Source: Lobosporangium transversale (taxonomy: Eukaryota; Mortierellomycota; Mortierellomycetes; Mortierellales; Mortierellaceae). Taken from it: a stretch of 64,000 bases of DNA. Location: assembly GCF_002105155.1 (NCBI RefSeq), contig NW_019028985.1:806001-870000 (forward strand), in the 5' to 3' direction. Shown here piece after piece: positions 1 through 11,569 of the stretch (the stretch's first letter is position 1; each line of letters starts with the position of its first letter). Below the pieces are notes generated by a model that worked only from the letters and a program-made list of their open reading frames with translations, was not told the DNA's origin and ran no database searches. The translations under genes were made by a program, and so were the position numbers.

Positions 1-1756
1 TCGGATTTCAGAGGATAGGCTTACTTTTTCATAATTTCACGTACAAAGGCATGTTTATTACTTTTCATTTAATCCCCTCATTCATTGTGGGACAGGAATG
101 GAGGATGGCTCTTTTTACTCAGCTAATATAGTTTGACAGATAAGCATGAGACTAATTGTGTGTACACTGCTCATCTCTTTTCCTCCCCACACCATTATGG
201 ACGCGGATAAAAAAAACTTCTGTTTCTTATTTTCTTGTACTTCCCCCGTGCTGATCAAAAAATACATATTTATGTATATATTATACATATATCTTTGGCA
301 TTCGTTTTTTTTTTTTTTTTTTTTTTACTTGATATATCATTTACCTTACCTCAACCATGGTTTGGTGTGGTTTTGACTGAGACAGGCCTTTTTTTTTTTT
401 CCTCGCTATTGGGCTGCCCCATGTTAGTCTGTAACTTACTTGTTGTCAGTGATGAATAAATTAATTATCGCAAATTAGGAAAACCTGGCTTCGAATGAAA
501 CGATAGTATAAATATGTATAAATATATATAATAGTGCGATTGAGTTAAGAAAGTTATATTTTGTATTTAAAATACAGACCTTTCAATTTCTGGATACTTT
601 CAGCCAATCCTTCATATTGCACTCTGTGTGAATTGCACAACAACTGGCCTAATAACGACCAAGCGTCATTTCGAGTGGATGAACGAATATTGTGGTTCAA
701 GCCAATTGATAAGCCGTGCTCAAATCACTTGGAAAGTCAAAAAAAACTGTGAGTGAACTGCAGTTGGTTGTGAATAATAACATTAACAACACTCGAAAAG
801 GGAATCAGTGTCGATCATGTCCTTTCAATCTGAACACTCAGATGTGCAACTGAACACAACAAATAGAAAAACGTGGCATGCATGGCCCCTCTCTTTTTCT
901 TCCATCTTAACCTTCAAAAGCAAAAATATAACGATGCAGCAATGCAGCAATATATATAAATGTGTCTGCTCGATGCACAGGATTGAGGACCCGATCCGTT
1001 ACCCATCCAAAATATCCACAGCCTGTCTATATGAAAAACGATAACCATGATGTGAGTTGTTTAGATTTTAAAGAAGAAAACGGGAGTATAACCATTCCCC
1101 TTGGTCTGTCTGTCTGTGTGACAATAAATTTAGACGCCAAAGTGAAAAGACTAATGTTTAAGATCGATGAGAGCATAGCGATCTCCCTTGCTTTTTTTTT
1201 TTTTTTTTTTTTTACTTTTCCATTTTGGCTCCGCCCTTACCTATCATTTTAATCAAAGGGAACACCTGCTTGAATATTCTTAATCTTCCAAGGGATACCA
1301 GTAAAGTATCTCGACACAATGCAGGAAGATCATAGCCAGTCGGATCCGTGACCAAACGGGTTGTCTATCCATCATGACGTCTTTCCGTATAGAGAAAACG
1401 GTGTGATTGAAGATTATAGAAAGCTTTGGGTCTGTTTCATTATGCCTACCATCAAGAAAAATTGGCTTTCGGCAGACATTTCCTCCGGCAATTAGGAAAT
1501 GTGCAGTTTCCTTTTACTCTCCTCACTCCCCTGTCTTTTTTTGTCATACCGCAAGGTTGATACAGTCTAAATATAAAGTATTCCTTTCTACTGGAACAGA
1601 CCATGGAGGCTTGACGAACTATGCTCTGCAAGTTGCACTTTGCTTAACTGGTCAATGTTGGTAAATAAAAGATCTATTTGAACACAATGTGTGTGTATGC
1701 AACGTACACATGCCGTCCAAGGAGTAGACTTGCCTGGCCTTTTCTCTTCTCAGATA
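1..1756. other. Gene-poor left edge, no supported gene
   Basis: AT-rich DNA with T homopolymers near 305-326 and 1193-1214. The open frames here are short, lack recognisable motifs and several read through poly-T as poly-Phe. I see no conserved protein segment, RNA gene or splice-supported exon chain. It may hold the end of a gene that lies outside the window. Confidence 0.5.
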
Positions 1757-2012
1757 CAGTGGAATCTCGATAATTGTACACTTTTGTACAAATTTCAAAT
1801 TTGATATATTTCTAGGCCATTGGTTGGCTAAGAGCCTTACTCTTTTAAAAAAAAGTATTCTAAAAAACCCACACTCAACTGGAGTAGGGGAATCAGCAGA
1901 GGATTTTTAGAATAGTTTTTCATGAATTGTGGGCTTCTTAGCCAATCAATAACCGAGAAATATAGCAAATTCGAAAATTGTACAAAAGTGTACAATTATC
2001 GAGATTCCACTG
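1757..2012. mobile_element. 256-bp MITE with long terminal inverted repeats
   Basis: The element starts CAGTGGAATCTCGATAATTG and ends with its exact reverse complement. The first 35 nt (1757-1791) match the last 35 nt (1978-2012) perfectly, and an imperfect inverted match continues inward to roughly 75 nt. A TA dinucleotide flanks each side (1755-1756 and 2013-2014), as expected for a Tc1/mariner/pogo-type target duplication. CAGT termini are typical of pogo/Fot1 elements. There is no coding capacity, so it would be a non-autonomous element moved by a transposase encoded elsewhere. The intact termini suggest a fairly recent insertion. Confidence 0.88.
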
Positions 2013-2336
2013 TACCATTTTCTCCACTGCCTGACGGTTTGTAGTGGTGAAATAGGGGTTTTTGGTTTATATTCCATTCTGTCCCACGAGCCGGATAACC
2101 AAAAATAAGGGCAAAAAAAAAAAAAAAAAAAAAGTTAGGAGAGCGTGAGAAATCATAAAAAAAAAAAAATCAAACTGTATTCTAATACCCAATTGGCATT
2201 CTCTCTGACTTCCTTTCCAAGAAAGTTTTTCGTCCCAGAGGCAGGAGTACTAAGCGATACTTTACTCCTATTTTTTTATTTTTTTTATTTTTTTATTATT
2301 ATTATTATATATTATTATTTCTGTATCAGGATTTTC

Positions 2337-3113
2337 CTAAAGCAGATCTATGTCGACTTGGATTGAATCCGTAGGTTCATTTCGAGTCAAGACGTGATAG
2401 GCCGTAGTTGTGATCCATATAAGGTCTTCAGAGTCCATGTCCTCTACACGGACACTGACCAAATATGTATGTCGTTCATCAATTCCATTGGGATCGTACT
2501 GAAGAGAAAAATTAATGGGGAAAGCTCTACTTTCATTTGGGCCTGTCGTTATCAGCTGTGTTGCCAAAGTAACTGAGGGTACATCCATTAGAGATACGTC
2601 TAGTAATTGGACCTGGACCTTGCTATTAGGCCCAATACCCGCAGCTGAGGAGGGAGTTGGTACAGTTTGGGAAGCGACAACTTTGCCAGAAAGCGTGTTC
2701 AATGTGATTGGCTGCTGACTCTGCATTGTCTCATTACTTGGGGACAAGTAGCTGATGCTGACGTCTACATTGTCAGAGGGACATCCCATGGTGATTACTG
2801 AGAACCGGCTTGTTGTAGTCCATTTTAATTCCTCGTTCGCTGTTGAGACATCAACCACTCGAGCAGCAATGGAAATACTCTGATTAGGTTGTACTTTAGT
2901 GATATCGTATTTGAGTCTGAACGGAATCGGAAATTGGAGGTACTCTGAGGACCCAGTAATAAAAATGTATTCGCCCAAGGTGACTGATGGAGCATCCATG
3001 AGCGACACATCCTGTAACTCTACTGTGAGACGACTATTGGGGCCAAGCGCTGTAGGAACGGAATTCGAGTCTTTATTGGCTTCAGCGATAATATGGCCAG
3101 TTAAAACAGCCAT
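2337..3113 (-). CDS. Tandem YbaY/YscW-like beta-domain protein
   Basis: A 258-aa protein built of two homologous units, about residues 1-121 and 136-258. Each carries the same core: QDVSLMDAPSVTL at about 34-46 and LDVSLMDVPSVTL at about 171-183. Each core is followed by a segment with F-P-I-x-F and then a Y-D strand, and an I-S-I/V-S-V-R-V-type strand. This pattern matches the YbaY family (Pfam 'type III secretion system lipoprotein chaperone YscW'), whose E. coli member has a single domain with 'LSDASLADAPS'. The start is the ATG at 3113. The frame stays open upstream, but that part runs through a 31-nt A/T homopolymer (3269-3297) and looks non-coding. No signal peptide or lipobox is seen, so a cytosolic product is likely. 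The function in fungi is unknown, and an ancient bacterial origin is possible but unproven. Confidence 0.75.
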   Translation of the reverse strand: MAVLTGHIIAEANKDSNSVPTALGPNSRLTVELQDVSLMDAPSVTLGEYIFITGSSEYLQFPIPFRLKYDITKVQPNQSISIAARVVDVSTANEELKWTTTSRFSVITMGCPSDNVDVSISYLSPSNETMQSQQPITLNTLSGKVVASQTVPTPSSAAGIGPNSKVQVQLLDVSLMDVPSVTLATQLITTGPNESRAFPINFSLQYDPNGIDERHTYLVSVRVEDMDSEDLIWITTTAYHVLTRNEPTDSIQVDIDLL

Positions 3114-3268
3114 TGTGGTGGTCAAGTATACTAGTGCGAAATTGATACGGCGATAATTAAGCGTGTAAAAACGTGGAAAAGAGCAAAATTGAAGGAAGCT
3201 GAAAAGACCGCGCAAAGAGGAAGTTTCTGGAATGGTTTTTATAGTTGATGATAAACCGTTGCGATAAG

Positions 3269-3300
<32 letters not shown>

Positions 3301-3537
3301 GCATCAGCAAATGCTTCCTGTGCCCATTTATCAAAAACACGTTTATGTTCATTTAGTGATCTGATGAGCACAGCACTTCTTGATCAAAGCAATATTTAAT
3401 TGACTGATGTTGAACAAAAATGATCCGAATAAACGTGAAGAAAGCAAAATATGTAAATGTGTATGTATCAAGACTTGAGAATATTTATTATTACTTTTTA
3501 CATGAGTACTACTATAATGTTGTTTAGTGACTTTCTC

Positions 3538-4326
3538 TTAGAAAGCCAAGGCAGCTGCCATCGCCATAGCGGCAGCCGCCGTAAAAGCGTTCTTGACTGA
3601 CAGGACGGCACCAGCGCTTGGGGTGTTGCTAGGGTTGGCACCAGGGTTGGTGGTGGAAGGGGTTTTGCCGTCATCGTTAACACATTTTGACTGGTCGAAG
3701 GAGGGAGCAGAATTCACCAAAATAACATCAGCGCATTGGTAAAGAGGGCTGTCACCTCCATTGTAAACAATCTGGATGGTGGCATTGGTGTTGTCAGCCG
3801 CACCCTTGAAAGAAGAAAGATCTAAGGGCAAGCAAGAACTTCCAGGATGATTGACTGAGCTAGAACTGGCAGGAGTAGAAGCAGCGGCAGTGAAATCAGC
3901 TTCTGATGGATTGTTGCCATAAGCGACATTGATCTTGATCTCAGCTTTCACATGACCACTGTTGATTGTAACGAATCCCTTTGCTGTTAGATTCGTTAAA
4001 AACAAAACAAAAAAAAAAAAAAATTAGCAATCAGGATACGAGATACGAGATACGAGATACAAAATACAAGGCACGACGGGATACATGATGCATGGAAAGG
4101 TATGCTGGGTTGTCGTCTTTTTCTAAGGGAAGCGAAGGGTGACGCTATACAGATATCACTTACACAGGGGGAATTGAGAACGTTGTCCTACGGTTGCGAA
4201 ACCTCCACAGGGAGCAATAGGCTCGTTATCTTCATTCAATCCACGAGTTGGTGGGTAGTCGAGAGTATAGTGGGCCATGGCAGCGGAACTGCAGAGGAGC
4301 AGAGTAGCGATGGAAAGAGCCTTCAT
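3538..4326 (-). CDS. BIM1: BIM1-like/X325 GPI-anchored copper-site protein
   Basis: Two exons, 4326-4164 and 3983-3538 (180-nt intron with GTAAGTG donor and AACAG acceptor), encode 202 aa. Residues 1-18 form a signal peptide ending SSAAMA, so the mature chain begins with His19 in HYTLDYPPTRGLNEDNE. An N-terminal His followed by this motif is the hallmark of the BIM1/X325 family, relatives of lytic polysaccharide monooxygenases that bind one copper ion by a His brace. In Cryptococcus BIM1 aids copper acquisition at the cell surface. Cysteines at the start and end of the domain would form the usual disulfides. A Ser/Thr/Pro-rich stalk and a hydrophobic Ala-rich C-terminus (last 20 residues) indicate a GPI anchor. 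The intron contains a short GATAC-type tandem repeat near 4036-4065. Confidence 0.85.
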
Positions 4327-4465
4327 TTTTATTTATTGTGATTGTAAAAGTTGCTGCCGATTTATGTACAGAAGAGAATGTGGATGGGAATTAGGAAAGG
4401 TTGGTAGAGAAAAAAAGAGGGAGATGAGGCCAAGGTGATTGACTATTTATGCTATCAACGATTGT

Positions 4466-4501
<36 letters not shown>

Positions 4502-4760
4502 ATTCTGACAGTTGGATCAATGGGTGTACAATCTGGTTGTTTGCCTGTCAAGAGTACCGCCCAAGTCCTTGTCAAACATTTGAGCAATGAGATCAGTTTA
4601 CTCAATTCTATTCAATAAGTGTACGTATATGTACAACACAAAAAAATATGGCACGGGAGACACAAGCCAACTCTGTTTGGTTAGAATAAAGTTTTATTAT
4701 TCATGTTTATATTTGACAGCTGTCATAAAAAACTAAAACAATGCATGATGTTTGTTAGGA
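4327..4760. other. Intergenic: BIM1 upstream region and clpP 3' flank
   Basis: Non-coding. It holds an A homopolymer at about 4471-4498 in the BIM1 upstream region and AT-rich sequence near the clpP 3' end. I see no convincing open frame. Confidence 0.5.
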
Positions 4761-4894
4761 TTAGCTGCTTGCGCCCAGCCCAACTGAACTGGGGCGCTTC
4801 TCTAGAATTTTGTCAATTAATCCGAACTTGAGGGCCTCCTCAGCATCCATAAAGTGGTCTCTTTCAACTGCCCGTTCTATTAGAAAAGGAAAAG

Positions 4895-4927
<33 letters not shown>

Positions 4928-6215
4928 AGGGTGAGATGCGCTCAATGTTTGGAGAACAAGGTTTAGATGTGATTAAGAGCAACTTCCGCTTATAAAAAAG
5001 GTGTCTTCTATTTAAATGCCTATATGAAGGTTCTGCACGAGAAGCAGGAAATTCAATCCGGAATGAACAAGAGGTCTTACCAATGACTTCAAGATCTTTG
5101 ACATTGCAGTGCTTTTGATAGATCTTATTCAGTCTCTCCCGTACCCTCAGAATCTCTCTGGCATGGATCGCAATGTCACTAGCCTGACCGCTGGCGCCTC
5201 CGCTAGGTTGGTGCATCATGATACTGGCATTAGGTAAGGCATATCTTTTCCCAGGCTCGCCAGCCGCCAGCAGCAACGAGCCCATAGAGCAAGCTTGGCC
5301 ATTACAGAATGTTGACACGGGCGATTGAATGTACTGATAAATAATTGATATTAAACGAAAGGTGATCTTGTTAAATAAAAACTCCAACGGCTGCGCTGTT
5401 GTCTTTCTGCCATATTTAGTAGACTTGTATTACCTGCATCTATGTTTGTGGGTTTATACCATATATATAATGATTCAGTTTTTTAACAGCAAATTAAGCG
5501 TCGTGGAGCGCATAGCTCACGCAATCGGTGCTTAAACTTTTTTTCCATAAAAAAGATCGCTTTTTGACTTACTGTGTCGTAAATCGCCATTCCTGCAGTT
5601 ACACTTCCTCCAGGACTGTTAATATATAGGCTGATAGGCTTTTCTGGGTTCTCTGATTCCAGGAACAGTAACTGTGCTACGATCAAGGCTGCTGAATGAT
5701 CATGTACCTAGAAGTCTCACCCCAAAATCGAGTTTTAACTTATCATTTATGGATTTCTCAGGAAAAGGGGACGTGATAAAGCGATGGAGCGTCAATAGAA
5801 CGCGAAGGAAAAAAAAAATCTTACAGGTCCATTGAGACAGATGATCCGGTCTTTGAGTAAACGGGAGTAAATGTCGTACGATCTCTCTCCACGAGCCTAA
5901 AATTCAGCGTGCGATGCATAGTTATATCCCCAAATGGTATGAGCACAAATACTACGATACTCATAGCATTTCTTATTTACCACTGGCACATACATTTCAA
6001 ATTCTTACCGATTGTTCGACAACAAATGGGACTAATGTCTGGGCATGCGGTTCCTGCGACCAGTCTGAAAAGATGTTGGATAGAGTACTGCTTCCAAACT
6101 GTGCAGTGATGGTCTGGTGAGCTCTCATCTGGGAAGCAGAAAGAGATAATGGACGTACACTGGCAGGCAGCTTTGCCACTAATCGCCCAAAGGCACTCAA
6201 GACGGTGCGCGACAT
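4761..6215 (-). CDS. clpP: Mitochondrial ATP-dependent protease proteolytic subunit ClpP
   Basis: Six exons: 6215-6009, 5896-5825, 5707-5573, 5439-5434, 5333-5081 and 4876-4761, giving 262 aa. Residues 1 to about 50 are Arg/Ser-rich without acidic runs, as in a mitochondrial presequence. The serine-protease triad is complete: Ser156 in GQACSMGS, His181 in MMHQPSGG and Asp231 in ERDHF. The Ser-His spacing of 25 equals that of E. coli ClpP. With a ClpX partner it degrades unfolded matrix proteins. Exon 4 is only 6 nt (ATGCAG, flanked by AG and GTAAT) and supplies the Met-Gln of the conserved YDTMQYIQSP segment; skipping it would delete two residues without shifting frame. The last intron has a long A/T homopolymer. 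The start lies 187 bp from divergent RPA12, so the two may share a promoter. Confidence 0.95.
5434..5439 (-). other. clpP: 6-nt micro-exon of clpP
   Basis: On the minus strand the sequence reads ATAG, then ATGCAG, then GTAATAC: an acceptor AG, six bases, and a GT donor. Exons on both sides end and begin in phase 0. Without it the protein would read YDT-YIQSP; with it, YDTMQYIQSP, the family consensus. That the two missing residues occur with correct splice sites on both sides is strong support. Confidence 0.85.
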
Positions 6216-6402
6216 TGATTAAGGAATGTTACAGTTGAAAGAGAATGCGCGCAACCATCGGGTTACTTTCATGGCGCAACTGTCATGCACGTGAGACAGT
6301 TATGGTGACTGTTCTCATCTCAGTCAACACAAAACAGTTTTTTTTTTTTTTTTTTTGTTGTTGTTGAGCAAGCACCTCATTGTAATACTCAAAGCAATTG
6401 TC

Positions 6403-7214
6403 ATGTCAAAGTCAAAGTCAAAGTCAACACCATCGCTTAAGCCCGACACTGTAAATATGCATGGGAATAGTAAAGGTTCATACTCGATCCCATTTTGCCG
6501 GAATATGTATCTTTAACCATGAATATGATTCTCAATACAATTTTAGGTCGGCTCCCTGATCTTTTGTCCAGAGTGCGGCAACCTACTCGATATCCCTGGA
6601 GAGGACGATCTTATTGTTTGCAATCTTTGCAGCTATACCCATCAGAGCATTGGTATGATGGATCTTCATTTCATAAAACATCAAACAATAACAAAAAAAA
6701 ACTGGAACCTGCGCTTGTAATTAGACACAATGTTCTAATTGTTCATGGATCTGTTTACTTTACGTTCATTGTCAGATTTTGAGGACTTTGAAGTAGTTAC
6801 AACAAGTAAACCAGGAGCTTTTCCCTCTGTGCTCAGAAACAGACGTGATGATGTCCATCGTGATATCAAAGATGCCACAGCAGCTATGGTAGAGTGAAGT
6901 AGTTTAAATGCCATTTTAAAGCATTCCACGAATTTTAAGGAATGGACCACCTTTATTAATATTTCTACATTTTCACACTAGGTTAAAGAGCCATGTCCCA
7001 AATGCGGTAATCCAGAGATGGAATACCATACCATGCAACTACGATCTGCAGATGAAGGTCAGACAGTCTTCTATACCTGTCCCAAGTGCGCGTAAGTATC
7101 AATAGCTTCCAAAACAGTCAACAATATAAATAGAGGACTAACTTATTATATTTCTAATCTTTCTTATCCTCTCTTCTTTTGCGTTTTAGTTACAAGGCAA
7201 AGCTTAATAGCTAG
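6403..7214 (+). CDS. RPA12: RNA polymerase I subunit RPA12 (A12.2)
   Basis: Five exons, 6403-6450, 6547-6652, 6776-6888, 6982-7091 and 7190-7214, give 133 aa; yeast Rpa12 is 125 aa. The N-terminal zinc ribbon has Cys23-x2-Cys26 (CPECGNLLDIP) and Cys41-x2-Cys44 (CNLC). The C-terminal TFIIS-like ribbon has Cys94-x2-Cys97 and Cys122-x2-Cys125, with the acidic DE pair of the RNA-cleavage hairpin at about 113-114 (SADEGQ). The subunit sits on Pol I in the nucleolus and supports transcript cleavage and termination of rRNA synthesis. The start is the ATG opening a short SKSKSKS-rich leader exon that splices in phase 0 to VGSLIFCPEC. It is divergent from clpP. Confidence 0.93.
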
Positions 7215-8017
7215 AAATATCATCATAGACCAAATATACTATAATTTACGGAAAGACATATGCAATATTGAAGAAAGTGATCGTAAACAGGGCGAAAAAA
7301 GTGGATTAGCAGTCAATGGAAAAGATGAAATGACAAACAATACGATGTAACAGAAAAAGAGAAGAAAGGCGACCGATCGTTAGGATTTTTCTAAATCCAT
7401 ACAGCAGAGCTTGGGGCTCAATGTTTTAAGAAAAGACGTCCCACCCAATCAACCTTTCATACTTATGCTGTGTCATTAGGATATGGACGTGTGGTATCAA
7501 TACGTTTTCTCAAAAGAAGAAAAAGGACTCTTTTACTTTCAGGATTCATGTGCACGAGGGTCAATTGTTCACAAATTTACAATGTATAGACTTTATCTGT
7601 GCAGAGAGAGATATAAATGGTTGTTCATGGCAATTGCTTAACTTTACAAGCCATTCAATTCAGTCAATTGGTTATTTTGTCATTAACGAATTTCGCCGGA
7701 TGGTCAAAGCTTAAATTGATCACATGACAAGCAGAAACTCACCAAAAGCTTGGCATGACCTTTCTTTGTCGACTCTTGGCCTTGGCTTCCTTGCAATTAC
7801 ATGAATATAAAACATTCCATTCATTGTCTGGTTCACATCTATTTTTCTTTTCTTAATCTTCGTGATAAAAACAAAAAAAAAAAAACAGTATACATTCTCA
7901 ATCTTTAGCATTTGATTTCAGTAATTAAACGCATCTTTTAAATTACTACACACTACACATACTTATTTCTCGAGTCGTTAGTATCAAGTAACAGTTCTAC
8001 AAAAAAGATCCTACAAT
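7215..8017. other. Intergenic between RPA12 and the RabGAP gene
   Basis: About 800 bp without a supported gene. It contains the RPA12 3' flank and the upstream region of the TBC gene. Open frames here are short and without motifs. Confidence 0.5.
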
Positions 8018-10347
8018 ATGGATAACGATTCACTGGTCGCACAAATGGAGGACTTTGAGGTATGTGTGAAAGGATATGTTTTGTTTGTGGAGTTAAGATA
8101 ATATTAATTAGCAGATTTTTTTTACAAGTACATGCGTTGTCTGGCTTTAATAATATGTCGTCTCTCATCATCACCACCTCTCCATGTTTTTCCCCCCCTA
8201 AAATAGATAGGTAATTCCGCCATGTTCGCTCAGCCAAAGCTGTTATTCACACGACCTAAAGTGTTTGTCAAGACAACTGCAAAAGACGACTTGCCAGGTT
8301 TTCTTACTATAATTGAAACGGTATGATGTCCAAGCGACTAAATTTGGGTTTTTTAAATGCCAAGACCAACTTTGCACACCTGAGACGGCTTGTTGCCTTA
8401 TCGTACTTTGATTCTCATAAAAGCAACTATTTCGCACCTTTATATCCATCTAACTGATATTCTTTAGGCCAACCACGACCATATCATGTCGTGGACTCCT
8501 GAAGCGTCCATTCCGGGCCTTGACGATGACTCGTATGTGGATATTTCCAGTCAGGGCGACCATGAAGGTATGAAATCACGAGCTCTGACAATGACGAGAA
8601 TGATAAATTTGACAGGGTCTTAACCCTTCAACGCACGAATTCCTCGTATTCGGACTGCTTCAAAACTTCAATAGAGATGACTTTCGTAGCTCCACCACGG
8701 TCTCCCAACCCCAATCGTCGGTCATTTCATCCGTCAGATTACGCTGTTTCCATTCCATTACAAACCATCTATTCGCTGATCGTATATCCACCTCGTGTTA
8801 AAGATCGCCATGGGTCAGTAATTGTGAATTTGATCGGAGGCGAGTCTTTACCAGCTTTCTATTTTCACGAAGATGGAGCAGGCAAGGCATCTACAGCAGG
8901 ACCATCCCTCTGGGATGGGCAGGAGCTTTTGGATCGTATGGGGGAAGTAGTCGATATTGTCGGAAGCGCCATTGAGCCAGGAGTGTATTTAGTAAATGCT
9001 TCACAGGCTGATAAGATCAACCACGGAGCAGCTTCTCCTCCACATCCCCTCTCACCTAAAATTCAAGATCGTCCCTTGGAAGATACCCATCATCAACCAA
9101 AAGTAGACGAAAAATCGGACAAAACGAATCCTGCACATCCGACCGAGCAGGAGACCACTACACAGGACTCAGCTACTTTGCGTCCAGAAGGCACATCAAT
9201 AACTAGCCCAATTACGGTAGAGGGAATGCGAAGACGAAGATCATTTTCAGGACATCATAGAGACAAATCTGTCGGAGATGTCCATCAACAGTTGGTCTCC
9301 GCCAATGGATCACTTGCGAACGGATCCTCTAGTGGATCTTCAGGACCCACTTCTGGTCGGTCAAGGACACCATTGCCCTTCGAAGGACACATTGATCCCC
9401 TTGTCAATGTATGTCATGGTTTGAAAATACATAAGTTTTTATTGAGTTTTTCTTTCTTTTTTCATTGAAATCAAATCTCATGGTCGTCTGTTTATACATT
9501 TTAGTCTGTTAAAGAGCTGCGCTGGAACATCTTGGAGCGTTTCTCGCAGGTAGCCAGATTTTCACGAGATACTGCCACCAATATTTTGGATCACCCTATT
9601 ACCAAACAAATCCTGCCTCCCCATGTACAGCAAAAGCTTCAGGATTCAGAAGCAGCTAAAAGAATGATGGATGAATATGACTCTGCTCGCGTGTATCTGG
9701 CAAGATGGGCCGCAGCTGTTGCAGATCAAGGTGATCGTGAGCGCCGGGAGATGCAAGAAATGGAGCGACTCCAGAATGGCACATCCCATACAGGAAAGCA
9801 CAGAGCACATGGCAGAGAGGGACGACGTATCAATGATCATGAGGACGAGGAGGGACCTTTGGGCACATTCAATGTGCTTGACGTAAGTGAGCATTTGCAC
9901 ACATGCCTCCTCGTAACGAGATTAACCTTTTCACCATTATTATTGTTCTATCACAATGTTATACTGCGCTGACACTTTACACTCCATACCGTCATACTGA
10001 AATATCCGTGATGGCTATTTTCGCTCCTCATCACCAGCTGGAGACAGAGTGTTCCTTGATTCATCACACTAGAACCGAGCCGCTCTCGCCCATGGACTGG
10101 TTTGCTTTCTTTGATGATGTAGGCCGGTTGACAGTTTCAGAAGAGCATGTACGAGAAGCTGTCTTCCGTGGTGGTATCGATCACGATATCAGGATCGAAG
10201 TCTGGAAGTTTTTCCTGGGCATCTATCCATGGGAGTCGACCGAAGCCGAGCGTGTAGCCATTCGATCAATCAAAGCGTAAGTCCAATATAGTAGTATGTG
10301 TGTTGTACTGGAATAGAGCTAAAATATTTATTTGAATCTAATGAGTC

Positions 10348-10389
<42 letters not shown>

Positions 10390-11569
10390 TATGAAATTAC
10401 AGTGAAGAGTACTACGCTCTTAAGCGAGAGTGGTTTGATGACGCAACTGTTCAGGATACAGAAGCCTTTCAGGAGCAAAAGCTTCGGATTGAAAAAGATG
10501 TGCATCGAACTGACCGAACCATCTCTTTTTTTGCATCAGAGACGCTACCTAACCCAGCAGGTGACTTTACTGGTGTCGGTTCAAATGAAAATCTGGAGTT
10601 ACTGAAGGATATCCTTTTAACGTACAATATCTGGGCTGCAAAGGACCCATCAGTACGTCCACCACCATTGTCTACAGACAAGCCATCTTTGAGTACATCT
10701 TCGTCCACTTCGACAGAACCTAACCTCTTGGAGGGTTATGTCCAGGGGATGTCGGACCTTTTGGCACCTGTCTTTGCTGTAATGGGAGATGAAGTGATGG
10801 GCTTTTGGGCCTTTGTCGGGTTGATGGAGAAGACGAAAAAGAACTTTTACCGAGATCAGATTGGAATGCAGAGCCAGCTCGAGACGCTTGGGGAGCTTAT
10901 TCAAGCTCTAGACCCCAAGCTATACAAGCATTTAGGTGAGTTCTTCATTTTATTGTTGTGTCTACACATCTCACTCGCTCCTTATTCCTTTTTGAGGTGT
11001 AAGACTCATGCATGGTACCTTTTTATTTTTATTTTTATTATTTATTTAGAAAAATGTGAGGCTTTAAATTTCTTCTTTTGCTTCCGCTGGCTTTTGATCT
11101 GGTTCAAACGCGAGTTTGAGTGGGTTGACATTATGAGATTATGGGAGGTTCTCTTTTCCGACCACCTTTCGACACAATTTCATTTATTTGTGGCTATGGC
11201 GATTATTGACAAACATCGAGATGTGATAATGGACCACCTGCAAGGCTTTGATGAGATCTTGAAGGTTTGTTGTTTTTATATGTATTGTTAATATAAGGGA
11301 AATGATGCATTGAAGCAAAAGTCTGATCAAACTTTCTCTCTCTCTTTTTTGTTCTTCGTTTTGTAACATAGTACATCAACGATCTCAGCATGACGATAGA
11401 TCTTGAAGAGACATTGCAAAACGCCGAAATCTTATACCGGAGATTGGAACATTTGATTGAGACTGTGAATGCTAAGCGACAAGCGGAGGAGGCTGCTGAG
11501 GTGCCGGCCACCACACCCGAAATCCCTGCCACTCTTCGCAACTTACTGAAAGCTCATAAAGACCATTAG
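8018..11569 (+). CDS. GYP7: Gyp7/TBC1D15-like Rab GTPase-activating protein
   Basis: Nine exons: 8018-8059, 8207-8320, 8468-8567, 8675-9408, 9505-9882, 10038-10276, 10403-10935, 11050-11264 and 11372-11569, giving 850 aa. The N-terminal part (KLLFTRPKVFVKTTAKDDLPGF, then the SIPLQTIYSLIVYPP region) matches the Rab-binding PH-like domain of the Gyp7/TBC1D15/TBC1D17 group. The TBC domain starts near residue 500 (RGGIDHDIR). It keeps the dual-finger catalysis: Arg571 in IEKDVHRTDRT and Gln650 in YVQGMSDLL. It should stimulate GTP hydrolysis by Rab7/Ypt7-type GTPases on endosomes and vacuoles. Exon 4 was set by phase: an AG at 8615 would give an early stop, whereas AG at 8674 keeps the frame. Intron 6 holds T25 followed directly by A17. 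Confidence 0.92.

Noticed and set aside
3114..3371. N-terminal extension of the YbaY-like frame
   Set aside because: It reads through a 29-nt homopolymer as poly-Phe and lacks conservation-like texture; the start at 3113 fits the domain boundary.
8615..8674. Earlier start of RabGAP exon 4 at 8616
   Set aside because: Joined to exon 3 it gives an immediate stop (GGG TCT TAA); the acceptor at 8673-8674 keeps the frame.
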